From Aphidius gifuensis (Eukaryota > Arthropoda > Insecta > Hymenoptera > Braconidae), in NCBI RefSeq assembly GCF_014905175.1, contig NC_057788.1, positions 24,708,154 to 24,772,153 of the forward strand: 64,000 bases of DNA. The letters are read 5' to 3'. The notes beneath the pieces were generated by a model. It was not told the DNA's origin and made no database searches. It saw only the letters and a list, made by a program, of their open reading frames with translations. Below, piece by piece: positions 27,742 to 40,820 of the stretch (within the stretch, counting starts at the first letter, position 1; each line of letters begins with the position of its first letter). The position numbers were made by a program, and so were the translations under genes.

Positions 27742-27835
27742 TATAACTATTGAAGTTTTTAAAATTTAAATTATTGAAGTTTTTAAAAATATAATTATTG
27801 AAGTTTTCAAAAATTAAATTATTTAATTTTTTAAA
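27742..27835. repeat. Short tandem repeat, about 30-bp unit, three copies
   Basis: The phrase ATTGAAGTTTT followed by an A-rich stretch recurs three times at about 30-bp spacing. The copies differ slightly, which points to an old local duplication. Confidence 0.5.
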
Positions 27836-28193
27836 TAAAAAAAATTTTTTCAAAGTTTAAAATACATTTGAAGTTGAAATTTTATTTTAAAAACAATTAT
27901 TATTATTACTTCAGTTTGTTAAAAAAAAAAAAAAAGTTAATTAATTTTATTTTTAAAGTTTATGTCAGTTGATGATAATCAAAGTGATATTTTATCCAAA
28001 AAAGATAAAAAAAAATTGACAAAAAAAAAATAGTTGTTATATTCTGTTATTGTGAATAATTAATTGTTATTTATTTGGATGGTTTGTTAATTTAATATTT
28101 AATAGTAAAAAAATAATTTATAATATATATATTTTTGAAAAATATATGTATGTATTTATGAACAAGTAGTGAATCTGTGTCATAGTGAATTCA

Positions 28194-28305
28194 ATGGACC
28201 TTGTGTGACTTGGAGACTTGGAGGATGTCGTTGTACACGTTGATTTTGTCCTCGAGGCTAATGGAGTTGGCTCTTGAGTGTACTTTTAGCCTCGACATCA
28301 ACTAG
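28194..28305 (+). other. Candidate HR4 leader with two upstream ORFs
   Basis: A balanced stretch (about 28160-28310) just upstream of the first HR4 coding exon holds two complete short ORFs. One is 4 codons plus stop at 28194-28208; the other is 26 codons plus stop at 28225-28305 (starts MSLYTLIL). No acceptor lies between this stretch and the HR4 start at 28478, so it may be in the same leader exon. If transcribed, the ORFs could repress translation of the receptor. They could equally be chance ORFs. Confidence 0.3.
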
Positions 28306-28477
28306 ATTTCAATTTATTCAAACAAAATAAAAAATATTTTTTTTTTTATACCGTTATTATTCCCAAAATGTGTTGACTCAAAAAATAATAAAACTGTCGA
28401 CTAAAATTTTGAATGGATTTATCAAAATAACAATCGTCAAATAAATATTATTTTTTTTTTAAATTTGGATATTTAAA

Positions 28478-28517
28478 ATGTGCGCTAAAATGAGTGTCCT
28501 ACAAGGCAGACATCTAG
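28478..28517 (+). CDS. Hr4: HR4 candidate first coding exon (40 nt)
   Basis: ATG TGC GCT AAA ATG AGT ... CTA G, followed by a GTACAT donor, encodes MCAKMSVLQGRHL plus the first base of a Gly codon. It joins in phase to the exon at 30910, giving GRHLGIMTLTSSPCELDNMS. The frame through the acceptor agrees with the conserved HR4 N-terminus. The alternative is that exon 30910-31014 starts the protein at ATG 30915. The 2.4 kb intron after it holds only AT-rich DNA plus one island at 30320-30660. Confidence 0.6.
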
Positions 28518-31500
28518 GTACATATGAATATAATATTTTAAAAAATATTAAAAATATAATTTCTTTTTTTTAAATTCATTCATTTTATATACATATAACA
28601 AATTATTCATATAATAATTATGTTATGGTATGATTTTTTTTTTCAAGTTTAAATTAATGTTTTTTTTTTTATTTCTTTATTGTTTCCTTTATTTCAACCC
28701 CTCTTGTTAATAATACATTACTCAACATTTGAACATTTGATTACGATCACTCAACCATACAACTATCCTATTCGTGTTTTATATCGCCATCATGTGTTAC
28801 GTAAAATTACCACAGTAGAAATCAGCACTAGTATTTTCATAAGTTAAATTAATAATATAAAAATTGAATAAATATCAATGAACATTAATTATAAAAGAAG
28901 ATAAACATTTTCTAACTAACTTTTTTCTACTCCATTTTTTTGTATACATAAATACAGCTTGTTTTTTTTTTCGACAACTTTGTTATCTGTCAATGACAAA
29001 AAACAAGAAAAAAAGTTGAATAAAAAATCAATTAAAATAAATAGCATGACAATAATGACTACAATAATATAAATGATGATTAAAATGAGAAAAAAAAAAA
29101 GTAGAAAAAATTTAAACACAAAGAAAAAGAAACTATTTAAAAATGAAATTAATTTTGACGGGACAATATAACGGAAGAAACTTCCTCGTTCATTTATACA
29201 TATATATTTTTTATAATATTTTTTCTACATAAATACATTTCGACTTATGACACAACATGGCAATGCTTGCCGTAGGAAAAGTAAGGTAAGGCCAGTGGTA
29301 TAATAGAAACTTTCACTCAACAACCAAGAGGTTCAATGTACCGATCAGACTCCAAACTCTCACTAGTTTGTGGTTATTTATATTTTATTTATTATTATTA
29401 TTTTATTTACAAAGAAATCGAGTTTAAACTTGATATAATTCAACAGTGAAATTATAAAAAAAAAAACAAAATGTTATATCTATTTTTAATTTTTATATCA
29501 TATCTATTTTCTGTTATTTTTGTGGAAAGTAGAATTACAAGTCGAGTGTTATTAACCGGTAATACACATGAACCATAAAATTGAAAAAAAAAATAATAAT
29601 ATATATATAAAAACATATTACAGTTTAACCAGTCAAGTGTAAAGAAGAAAAAAAAAAATTGAAAGTAAATGCGGAAATGATGAAAATAAAAAAAATAATC
29701 AAGATGATAGTTTGTATATTTGTACAGTGATCTATGTCAGTATATAGTCAGACATGAAGTAATGTTAAATATAAAACAGTAAAAAATATTAAATAAATAA
29801 TATTAAAATTTATAAAATATAATAATGACAAGATGGCACAAACGTGGGAGAACGACTTTCACCATTTGCCTGAAAGTCTCAACTTAATAAATGTATTTTA
29901 AATTACACATACATATAACAAAAAAAAAAAAAAATATATAGAACACAAGAAGAGTTCATCTGTCGTGTGAATAATATATATATATTCATACATATAATTC
30001 TTTTTTTTTATTTCTAAACAAAATTCTATATTGAAAAAAATAGAAAAACTAAAAAAAAAAAGATTATTGCCATTATTATCATGATCATTAACAAGTATAA
30101 AAATGACAGTGATCTTTAAATGAAAATGAAAATAAAGCTATTAAAAATGAATAAATAAATAAATAAATAAATAATATAATAAAATACTAGAAAAATATAT
30201 TATTTCATAGAATATTATATACTATGCTTGATATTATTGTTGCATATATGTTACTGGTTGATAATCTATGAGTACACATATAAAATACGTTTAAATGTGT
30301 AAAGTAAAAAAAAAAAGTGTCAGTATATGCATGCATTGGTTACGCAAGAATGGTGGCGTGTGTGAGACTGGTGACCTACATTTATGCCAGGGAGCAAGGA
30401 CCCCACATTGCATGCACCACGTATGTGTATGTATATGTATATTGCTTACGGTCGCGTCGGTCTGACTTCTCTCGGTCCACTACTCTTTTTCCCCCTCATC
30501 ATCATTCTCATCTCTCCCACCACCCACTAATCACCCTCTTACCCCACTACTTAACTGCCCCATCACCTCACATATGTATATTCATATATACACATATATG
30601 CAAGTGCGATATATGAGACTCTCTTGGCTTGACATACGTTTGTCCCTGCCATCCAACATTTTTTTTTTTTTTTTTTTAAATTTATTTATAATAAATATGT
30701 TAATTTTCCTTTTTTTTTTTCTTTACAATTATTATTATTATTATATACTAGTTTTATTATTGTTATTGATAAAATATGTATTACTAGGATTTATTGATAA
30801 TTTTTATTTTGAAATTTCAAGATTTATTTTTGTATGAAAAATTATTAATATTTTTGATTATTTTAATGATGATATTTTTATATAAATTTTTTTAATTTTA
30901 TGATTACAGGAATTATGACCCTTACGAGCAGCCCGTGTGAGCTAGACAACATGAGCTTGTTTCAAGACTTCAAGTTGAAAAGGAGAAAGGTCGATTCTCG
31001 ATGTAGTAGTGACGGTGAGAATTGTAATATTTATTTATTTTATGTTTATAAATTACTGGTAATTAATTTATTGGTAATTATAGATACATAATGAATAATT
31101 TAACAAATTTTTATGTATTTTTTTCTTTTGATTATTTAAAAATTTACTTGGTAATGGGGTTGATGATAATTTATCATAACTAATATTTATTAGATTATTT
31201 TAAATATATATAGCGATATGTAAATTAGAATTTTAATAAAATGATAGATAAATTTTAATTAATAAGCTAATTTTTTTAAATACATTTGTCATGTATTTTT
31301 TTTCATTTTGTTTACAGACAATTATATTTTCTAAATGACAGCATAATTTTATCAAAAATAAATAAATAAAATATTTATCATTAAATTTATTTGATAATAA
31401 TTTAACTCTCGAGTATATAAAAAGATTAAAAAAATAATTTAAAAGCTGAATAACAAAAGTATAGAATACTTTGTTAAATTGTAAAATTTACATGATTTTA

Positions 31501-33110
31501 CTAAATGAAAATTATTGATTTTCTTCAACAGATAATAAACCATTAAAATATTAAACAATGCGCAGATGCAACAATTTATAAATAACTCATTTTTAAATTA
31601 TTCAAGTAATATATTCAAAAATTAATTATAAAAATTGTCAATGTCTATAAATCAAATATTTCAAACAATATTCAAAAGTCAAGTTTTAAAATATTCAAGT
31701 CAATCTTCAAACCCTTGTGATTAATTATATATTTGAAAAAATAAATAAATAAATAATATAAAGATAACAATAACACTCCCTACATAAGTCACATTGTTGT
31801 TTTATCAAAAGCCCTTGCCCTGACATGCACAAATACAAAAGCCCCATTATCACTTGAATATTAATCATTCACTGTGTGTCATCAATGTATATTCATCTAT
31901 TCATTAAAATATATTTATTTATTTTAAAAAATTATATATCATTTTATAAAAATTAAAAAAATAAAATACACTAATTTAAATAATATAAATTTGAAAAAAA
32001 AAAATTATAACAGACTCGCCAGTGTCATTTGGATCAGCAAGTTCACCATCTGGAATACAGCCATCGGATGCACCATCACCAATAACTTTTCAAACACCTG
32101 GTGAGAGCATTGCTGATACATCAATATCATCACATGATATTATTATAAATACAATGCCTGGCTCATCATCATCATCATCGTCATCCTCGTCATCATCATC
32201 GTCATCGTCATTAACAGCCACAACAACAACGACAACAACAATAGCAACAACAGCAGCAACAACAACAACCACAACAACATCATCATCATCAACAACAACA
32301 ACAACAGCAACAACAACGACAACTGGCTGTACAATAATTAAAGTTAAAAGTGAATTATTACGTGGTAGTCCAAGTCCTGTATCAATGCAACAACATAGAA
32401 TTTGTCACAATAGTGTTATTGCTGGTACAACAACTGTTATCAATAATAACAATAATAATAATAGTAATAATAATGAAAATAATAATTCATCAACAACAAC
32501 AAATAATAATAATATTAATAATAATAGAAATTATTGTCGTGATCAACATGAAAGAGATACACGTAATCGTACAACACCAACAACAACAACAATACGTGAA
32601 ACACCATCACCAGATTCAGTATTTACTGAACCAATAAGTACAACAACACCAGTAACAACAACAACAATAATAACATCACATTTAAATTGTGATAATGATA
32701 ATAATAAAAAATCATCAACATCACCATGTTGTATAGATAATAATAATCATAATGTAACAACAACACCACGTCAACAATCACCAAATATAATGAGAACAAA
32801 TAGTCCTGAACGTTGTGATATGTCATCGGGTCAGACAAAACTTGATTCAGATAATTCTGTATTTGATGGTGGTGGTGGTGATAGTGATGGTAATTGTAAT
32901 AGTGGTAATGGTGGTGTTAATAGTGGCTGTATTAATATTAATACCAATGGTACAAATAGTACAAATGGTACAAATAGTGATAGAACATTACGTGCTGATA
33001 TATGTGGTCAACCAAGTCCATCCTCACAATATAACATTAATCAAGCACATAGTCCAAGCAGTAATTCATCATCATCATCACATAGTAATACCCAACAACA
33101 CCATCATCAT

Positions 33111-33143
<33 letters not shown>

Positions 33144-35048
33144 TCACCAACAACAACGAGAATAAGACCACCATCAGTACCTGTACATTTATTAGCTCAT
33201 CAATTTTGGACACAAAATTCACAAGGTTTTGCTGCCCAAAGATTATTAAATGGTGTTATATCAAGTGCCGTTGGATATGGACAAAATATTGGTGGTAGTA
33301 ATAATAATAATAATGGTGGAGGTGGTGGTAATAGTCTGAACAGTTCAAGTAGTAATACAAATTTAGGAAATGGACAAAATTCAAATGGTGGAAATAATAA
33401 TAATAATAATAGTAATATAAATAATAATAACAATAATAATAATAATCAGGGAAATGGTATTGTTATAACGAATCAGGGTAATGGTGCAGTTTTAACAAAT
33501 CAAGGTAATGGAGGTTTTACAATAACTAGTGGTAATTCAACATCAGTATCAACACCATCAACAAGTAAGAAAATTAATTTATATAAAAAATTTAAAATAG
33601 TTTAAAATGAAATTATAAATATTAATTTGTTTTTTTTTTTTTTTTTTTTGTGTTTTTTTAAAAAAAGATGACAGTGGAATGAAACCACCAGCACAAAGAC
33701 CAGCACCATCGATACCACGTCCACCACCAACAGTTGTTATGGGTGAAGTTGGTGGTGTTAGAACAATGGTTTGGTCAGCACCAGCAATGGAACCAATACC
33801 ACCACCAGCAGCATCATGGACAACAACATTATCATCATCATCATGTTCATCAACTGAAGAATCAGCAGCACAATTATTATTAAATCTTGGTCAAGAATCA
33901 CGTGGTAAACCATCATCAAGTCCATTTACATCTGGACCACCATTAAATATGGAAAGATTATGGGCTGGTGATTTAAGTCAATTACCAGCAGCACAACAAA
34001 TGCAAGCACTTAATTTAACAGCATCAAGTTCAAATCAATCTGGTTGGATTAGAAATGGGAATAGTGGTGGTGGTGGTGGAAATAATAATAATAATGGTAG
34101 TAGTGTTAATAACAATAATAATAATAACAACAACAACAACAACAACAATGGTGGTGGTGTTAAATCAGAATTATTAACTCAATCATCACAAACATTTACA
34201 CCAACAACAGCATCACAAATACCCTCACAAGATCATGAAGAAGATGAAACACCAATGATTTGTATGATTTGTGAAGATAAAGCAACAGGTTTACACTATG
34301 GAATTATTACATGTGAAGGGTAAGTTTTTAATTTTTAAATTAAATACTATATTTATTTATTTATGTATTTAATGTTTTTTTTTAAATAGATGCAAAGGAT
34401 TCTTCAAGAGAACAGTACAAAATAGAAGAGTATATACATGTGTTGCTGATGGTGTTTGTGAAATAACAAAAGCACAAAGAAATAGATGTCAATATTGTCG
34501 TTTTAAAAAATGTATAGAACAAGGTATGGTGCTTCAGGCTGTACGTGAAGATCGTATGCCCGGTGGCAGGAACTCCGGAGCTGTTTACAATCTTTACAAG
34601 GTCAGTTTATCATTTTATATATATAATATGTATTTTGGAATTTTTAATCAATTATTTATAATAAGTTTATTTTGTTTATGATAATAAATTATTTGATAAG
34701 ATTTGATTTTATCGTTATTTTTGTTTTTTTGATCAGCAGGTTAAATATAAAAAGCACAAGAAACCAAATAAATCAAGTGGTGTTGTTAGTGGTGGTGGTG
34801 GTGGTGTTGTTGGCAGTGGTGGTGGCGGCGGTGGTGGTAATATTGGTAGTGTTATTAATGGTACTGGTGGACTGAGTGGTAACAAAAATTCAACTGTTGC
34901 AACAACAATGTTAGATAAACATATGGCTGCAGCAGTTGCTGCCGCAGCAGCTCAACACAATCATAATCAACATCAACAACAGCATCAACAACAACATCAA
35001 CAACAACAACAGCAACAACAACACCAACAACAACATCAACAACAACAA

Positions 35049-35079
<31 letters not shown>

Positions 35080-38000
35080 AACACCAACAACAGCAACAAC
35101 AACAACAACAACATAGCCAACATACTAGTTCACTTATTCATCATCACAAAACATCAAATGATTCTCATAATTCACAACCAACACCGAGTCATCAGAGTCA
35201 TCAAAATCATTCATCACATTCTGGTCATCTTGTAAATGGAACAATTCTCAAAACAGCACTTACAAATCCATCTGAAGTAAGTTTTAATTAATATTATTTT
35301 TTTTTTTTCTAAAATATAATAAATAAAACAGGAAAAAAATCATAAAAAGAGAAACTATACAATTTAAAAAGAAAAAAAAAAATCAAAATTCTTTATAGAA
35401 GCAAAAAGTCACGGTTGGTTCTTTGCACTTTCGTTAACTGCGTTGGCTATTATTGCACAATAAAAAGTTGTCAAGGTTTCCCTATTACGAAATATCCAAT
35501 AGACAGAATAATTCAATGTTTATTTTTATTTATTTATTTATTTCCTTTATAATATTATTCTGTCTCAAAAAGATTAAACAAAAAAAATGTATATATATAT
35601 ATCTAAAGGAATTTTTTAAAAAAATAATAATATATATAAAATTTTCGTTAGAGGCCATGGCCAAAAGTGAAACCAGCCCCGAGGCATTTTATTTTGTTTT
35701 TTTCTTTATAATATCATCATGACAAGTTACTTTCACATTAATGGACAATTTGTATTTTTAGAATATATATATATATCAGTGATAAATTATCATGACTGAT
35801 AATAAAATAAAAAAATTTCTAGTTTTTTTATTTATTTTTTAGATGATATTTTGAATAAAAAATACAAACAATAATTGAATAGATAAAATTAATTTTTATT
35901 AATTTAAAATAAAAAAAATTTATTAAATGATGATAATAATGATAGTAAAATAATGCAGAAAAAAAAAAACCAGGGACAATAGAAAATAAGCAACAACCGG
36001 TGCCAAGGACGGACAGTTCCCGTAGTGTCTTTCGTAACTTTGTGAAAGTCCACACAAGGGACACTGACCTCCTCCACCTCCATAATTGCAACCACCTCGT
36101 CTTCAACGTCAACGTCAACGTCATCTCTTCAACTTCTCCATATTATCTCAGTTTTGTTATAATTAAAGCTTTTAAATTCAATAACTTTCAAATCAATTGA
36201 TTGTATTTATTTACACGGTAACATGAACAGTAAGCAATTATTAAAACAATAATTATTTTGTAATTAAATCAATAGACGAAATGAAATTCATTGTATTTTG
36301 ATTAATAAATAATAATGAATCCAAGACAATGTCATAATTATATATATCAAAAAAGAAAAAATATTTAAAAAGCACAAAGCTTTTTTGTTGTATGAGAATT
36401 TTTATGACTTGATTGATCTTCATCATTAAAATCACCTACATATGTTTAGTAAACTTAGTAAACCACCTTGATTTATTTTATTTTCTTCATTCTTGAGATA
36501 TATGTATAGACAGACATGATAATAAAGAAGAAAAAAAAAAAAAAAAAAAAAACGTGATTCAGAGTCACGAATCCGTGCCTCGACCTCGGGAAACCAGCCT
36601 CAGAAAGGTCAGTGAAAGGCGATTGATTTCACGTAGGAAGTGTTTGGTGGTATAAAAATTTCTTCGTCCCTTCTCTTCTTATTCAGTTACTTGTACCTCT
36701 AGACCAGTTATGTTGTGAAATATCCAACTACGTTTATTGGCCAAAGGATCACCTCAAAACTTTCTCTACTCGACCCTTTTTTTTTTTTTCCCTCATCTCT
36801 TTTCCTCTGTCTGGCTATTTTCTCTAATGTATATTATATATATTTTGATATCCAATCAATTTATAAACCATAAATTTATGATAATAAATAATTTTCTATA
36901 AAATAAAATATACTTTTATGGCTGACAAATTAAGTTTTATATCACTTGAATTTATAATTTTTAATAAATTTAATTTTTTTCTTTGCTTTTTTAAAGGTGG
37001 TACATTTACGACAACGACTGGATAATGCTGTTAGCAGTTCAAGAGACAGAGCTTTTCCATTAGACACAACAATTGCCATGATTCAAACACTCATTGATTG
37101 TGATGAATTTCATGACATTGCCAAATTACAGGTAATTAACAAGAAAAAAAATTCATTGCACTTATGAAAATAATGAATACTTGATGAATTTTAATTTATG
37201 TATAAATTTTGTTTACAGAATTTAGATGAATTAATGGATAATAAGTCTGATGTTAATGAAAAATTATGTCAAATTGGTGATAGTATAGTTTATAAATTGG
37301 TACAATGGACAAAACGTTTACCATTTTATCTTGAATTACCAGTTGAAGTACATACTAGATTATTAACTCATAAATGGCATGAATTACTTGTATTAACAAC
37401 ATCAGCATATCAAGCTATTCATGGACCACGTAAATTTGTTGGATCTGATGGAAGTACTGCTGAATTTATGCAAGAAGTAATTACACTTTTTTATTTATTT
37501 TTTATCATAAATATAGATAAATAAATACATATACCATTTCCTTTTAAATAATTTTTAAAAAAATCTATTTAATCAATTATTTATTTATCATTATTATTAT
37601 TATCGGTTGAGTGATTTATAATCATGACTTGTAAAAGAAAATAAAATAAATAAAAAACAGAAAAAAATATTGATTGAACAAATTCAAGAATTATTAGTGA
37701 AAGTTTTACTGATATTATTTTATTTTATTATCATATTAATTATCAAATTCCATATATAAATTTATTTATGTATATATATTTTTGTTATTTAGGTATCAAA
37801 TAATATGTATACATTGCAATCATGTTTAACGAGTATGATGGGACGACCAATAACAATGGATCAATTGAGACAAGATGTTGGTCTTATGGTTGAAAAAATA
37901 ACATATGTTACTCTAATGTTTAGACGTATTAAACTAAGAATGGAAGAATATGTTTGTCTCAAAGTCATAACAATGTTATCACAAGGTAAATATTAATTAA

Positions 38001-38490
38001 TTAAATAATTATTTGAAAAAATAAAAAATCTGTTATTAATATTATCAATTTATTATTTTATAATTGCTTTCATCTATATAAGATGGAAAATGTAAGTGAA
38101 TAATTGATAATAAAAAATATAAATTTTATTGAATTTTAATTTGTAATATTTATGTGTGTATATTTTATTTTATTATTTTCGTTTTGTAGGTCGAGGTGGG
38201 TCATTGGAATTAGAACAAATTCAAGAACGTTACATGAGCTGTTTACGAAGTTTTGTGGAACACAGTGCACCGCAACAGCCCGGTCGTTTCCATGACCTTA
38301 TACTACGATTTCCCGAAGTAATTATTAATGAATATATTATGAAAAAAATATATATTTTTAATTTATAATCAATTAATTTATTAATTTATATTTTTTATAT
38401 TATTTTTAGGTGCAATCAGCAGCTACTCTTTTACTCGAAAGTAAAATGTTTTACGTTCCTTTTCTATTGAATTCAGCAATTCAAAGATAG
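28478..38490 (+). CDS. Hr4: Nuclear hormone receptor HR4 (NR6A/GCNF-type orphan receptor)
   Basis: Ecdysone-pathway nuclear receptor; in Drosophila HR4 acts in the ecdysone cascade and restrains ecdysone production (established). Exons joined in phase: 28478-28517, 30910-31014, 32014-33564, 33668-34319, 34390-34600, 34740-35276, 36997-37131, 37219-37476, 37793-37985, 38190-38317, 38410-38490; 3891 nt, 1296 aa. The N-terminus carries the insect HR4 signature NMSLFQDFKLKRRKVDSRCS. The DBD begins near residue 763 (CMICEDKATGLHYG) with P-box CEGCKG, then CRFKKCIEQGMVLQAVRED and an extension ending YNLYKVKYKKHKK. The ligand-binding-type domain starts near residue 1033 and ends MFYVPFLLNSAIQR. Long Ser/Thr, Asn, Gly and Gln/His runs fill exons 3, 4 and 6. 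The first ATG (28478) was chosen because its exon splices in phase; ATGs at 28490 and 30915 are alternatives. Confidence 0.93.
32160..33500 (+). repeat. Hr4: Low-complexity coding repeats in HR4 exon 3
   Basis: TCA/TCG, ACA, AAT/AAC, GGT and CAT/CAA triplet runs encode poly-Ser, poly-Thr, poly-Asn, Gly-rich and His/Gln tracts within the N-terminal activation-type domain. All are in one open frame, so they are translated rather than intronic. Their mirror frames produce the false ORFs on both strands in this interval. Confidence 0.85.
34735..34740 (+). promoter_or_regulatory. Hr4: Tandem NAGNAG splice acceptor of HR4 exon 6
   Basis: The intron ends ...GATCAGCAG before GTTAAATATAAA. Cutting after the second AG gives LYKVKYKKHKK; cutting after the first adds one Gln (LYKQVKYKK). 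Both keep frame. The site falls directly after the DBD C-terminal extension. Confidence 0.5.
34960..35115 (+). repeat. Hr4: CAA/CAG/CAT tract encoding poly-Gln/His in the HR4 hinge
   Basis: About 150 bp of CAA, CAG and CAT codons encode a Gln/His run between the DBD extension and the LBD. It is preceded by a poly-Gly stretch and an Ala-rich run. Mixed synonymous codons suggest maintenance of the tract rather than a pure slippage array. Confidence 0.9.
36606..36690 (+). promoter_or_regulatory. Hr4: Candidate internal promoter in HR4 intron 6 (TATA plus Inr)
   Basis: Within a balanced island (36555-36785) of the intron separating hinge and LBD exons, TATAAAA at 36651-36657 precedes TCAGTT at 36683-36688, an arthropod initiator-like motif. 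The spacing of 34 bp is slightly wide. An imperfect IR-1 (AGGTCAGTGAAAG) lies at 36607-36619. Transcription from here would include only LBD exons; the first in-frame ATG in exon 7 reads MIQTLIDC. This is inference from motifs only. Confidence 0.25.
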
Positions 38491-38700
38491 TAAATAAATG
38501 AATCATAAAAAAACAATCGAATAAATAAATAAACCAAGAAATATAAAGTTAATAAATATATATATATATATAAATATATAAAGAAAGAAATAAGTAAAAT
38601 ACGAACAAAGGCATAAAAAGTTTTGTCGAAGAATTGACAATTTTATGCAAATAAAACATACATTAAATATCTATATAAAAATAAATATATAAATATGAAC

Positions 38701-38706
38701 AATAAA
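38701..38706 (+). terminator. Hr4: Candidate HR4 poly(A) signal
   Basis: AATAAA occurs 211 bp after the HR4 stop and is followed directly by a GT-rich segment. A competing AATAAA is at 38650. Extreme A+T content makes chance hexamers common, so this is only a candidate. Confidence 0.3.
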
Positions 38707-40741
38707 ATGTGTGTTTATTGAGGTGTACAAACGTAAAAAAAAAAAAACTATACATGGATGGAAAACCATGTAAAAAACAAAGTGATTTAGGGAACTAAAA
38801 ATAAAAAAAAAAAACATAAAAAAAAATAATTAAATAAACGAAAAATAAAACTAATAATAAATATTAATTAATATATAAATAATGATAATTTAGATGCATC
38901 GATTGAAAATACATGGATATTAATATTAAGTAAAATAAAAAAAAAATATATATATATACATAATAATTAATATTATAAAATGCAAAAAAAAAAAAAAATT
39001 AAAAAACAATCGAGAAGAACTGAACTTTTATATCGAAACTTGAAAGACTATATTTCTGTACGCAGTCGCGCAACTAATTTCATTCTGTGTTCATGTTGCA
39101 TAATCCAATCGATATAAATAAGACTCTCGTATGTTGTGCCCATCGAAAGTCAAGACGGTATGAGCCCATGAACAATCATTAAGAAAAATTTAATTAAAAA
39201 AAAATATATACAAAAAATTAAATAGAAACAAAATAATAAATAAAAAATTGATCAAACAAATTTTAAATTAATTATTAAATTGATAATATTTTTTTTTTTG
39301 GGCTCACCGTTATTAATTATGATATTGAAACTACGCCAATTATTATCAACCCAAGTTAGAAGATCAAATAAATCACCCATGTGATATTTTGATTTAAAAA
39401 AAAATATATATATATACATATAGAAATAATTAATTTCACTATCGTTTTTTTTTTTTTTTTTTTTTTTTTACTATACTGCCGTTGATATATCAACAATGTT
39501 TTTACAATTTATTTGGATAAATAACAAATCCAAATAATTTTATTTAACACTGCCTCCAATTATTTTTTTTTTTTTCATATACTATTTACATCACAATAAT
39601 TAAAAAAAAATATCACAATATCGACCACATTATTCGCGATACTTATTCGTTTATTATAATTAATTAAAATTAATAATAATAATCATTGTCATCATCATCG
39701 TCATCTCGATAATATTAATCATCGGAAGATATAAAAATTTTTTTATATAAAATATTTAAAAAATTAAAAAAAAGTAAATTAAAAATATTTTAATTAAGAA
39801 TCATTACACACACATACACACATTTCATCATTAAAATTAAATGAATAAAAAAAATTCGATTATCTAAAGACTGCACCCGTCGGTACGTGAAAGTACGCTA
39901 AAAATGAAAAAATAAAATTAAAAATAAATAAATAAATAAAACATATATATATATATATATTATTTCCCCATGAGTGAGCACACACTCGGCCTCCTCCGAT
40001 TGGCTCAATAAAATTAAGTAACGAGATATTATTAAATAACTTTTTGTTTTTTTTTTTTACAAAAAAAAAAAGATGAAATTAAATTTTTAAAAAATTTTTT
40101 TAAGTATCAGTGGCTCATGTTGTTCAGTTTCAAAATAACTGATGTATAAAATTTAAAGAAAAAAAATTATTTATACATGCTTATATATATACTATATAAA
40201 TTAAATATTATACAAGCTTACAGAAATTTTTATTTCTTGCCTAGAGATTATCAAAATTACATGCAAAAAAAAAAAGCTATTTTATTTCTGTCAAAGTCAA
40301 CAACAGTCAACGATATTATTATTCTTGTTTTAAATTAATTATTTTTCTTTTTTTTTTATATATTAAAATTAAACAAAAATTAGTTATATAATTATATATT
40401 ATTGATGATATTGATTTGACAATAATTAATTTGAAATTTAAAAAAAAAAAATTAGATAAAATATTTAGACAAAAATTTTTTACAATTTTAATTAAAGGGT
40501 GATTGAATCGTTGATAGTTATTGGCATTGTTTTAGATCATACAACACACACGAACTTTATATAAAAAAAAAAAATATTTAATTATTAAAAACCTTGGGTT
40601 TATTAGCCTAAGGACACTTGTCCATATTATAAGACTTAACTACGTGGATGAATTTACTTTACGCGGTTTAAAACAAAAAAAAAAATATATATATATATAT
40701 AAATTGTACATTATTTGAGGTTTTATAATAATAGGTTGATG

Positions 40742-40820
40742 ATTGGTAAAGGGCTACTGTATTACCCGATATCGTCGTACCCTCTCGTGTTCAATCGGAC
40801 AGTCGGTGTTTGTTACCAAT
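40742..40820 (+). other. Possible stem-loop in HR4 downstream region
   Basis: ATTGGTAA (40742-40749) and TTACCAAT (40813-40820) are perfect reverse complements bracketing a balanced 63-nt segment. It could be a 3' UTR structure or a local regulatory palindrome. Confidence 0.25.

Larger units (their letters stand above)
20690..28140. other. AT-rich non-coding region upstream of HR4
   Basis: No gene could be supported. Balanced islands lie at roughly 20780-20840, 20990-21180, 22790-22960 (the most GC-rich), 23740-23830, 24955-25120, 25350-25460, 26080-26180, 26530-26680, 27180-27340 and 27440-27680. Any of them could hold a promoter or untranslated first exon of HR4; no single one is decisive. 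The open frames here are low-complexity. Confidence 0.45.

Noticed and set aside
32090..33433. Long minus-strand and shifted-frame ORFs (poly-Val/Leu/Met/Ile) over HR4 exon 3
   Set aside because: They are mirror or shifted translations of the CAA/ACA/AAT/TCA repeats in the HR4 coding frame.
34911..35235. Poly-Leu (minus) and poly-Asn (shifted) ORFs at the HR4 Gln/His tract
   Set aside because: The plus-strand frame encoding Gln/His is in phase with the DBD and LBD exons; the others are shadows.
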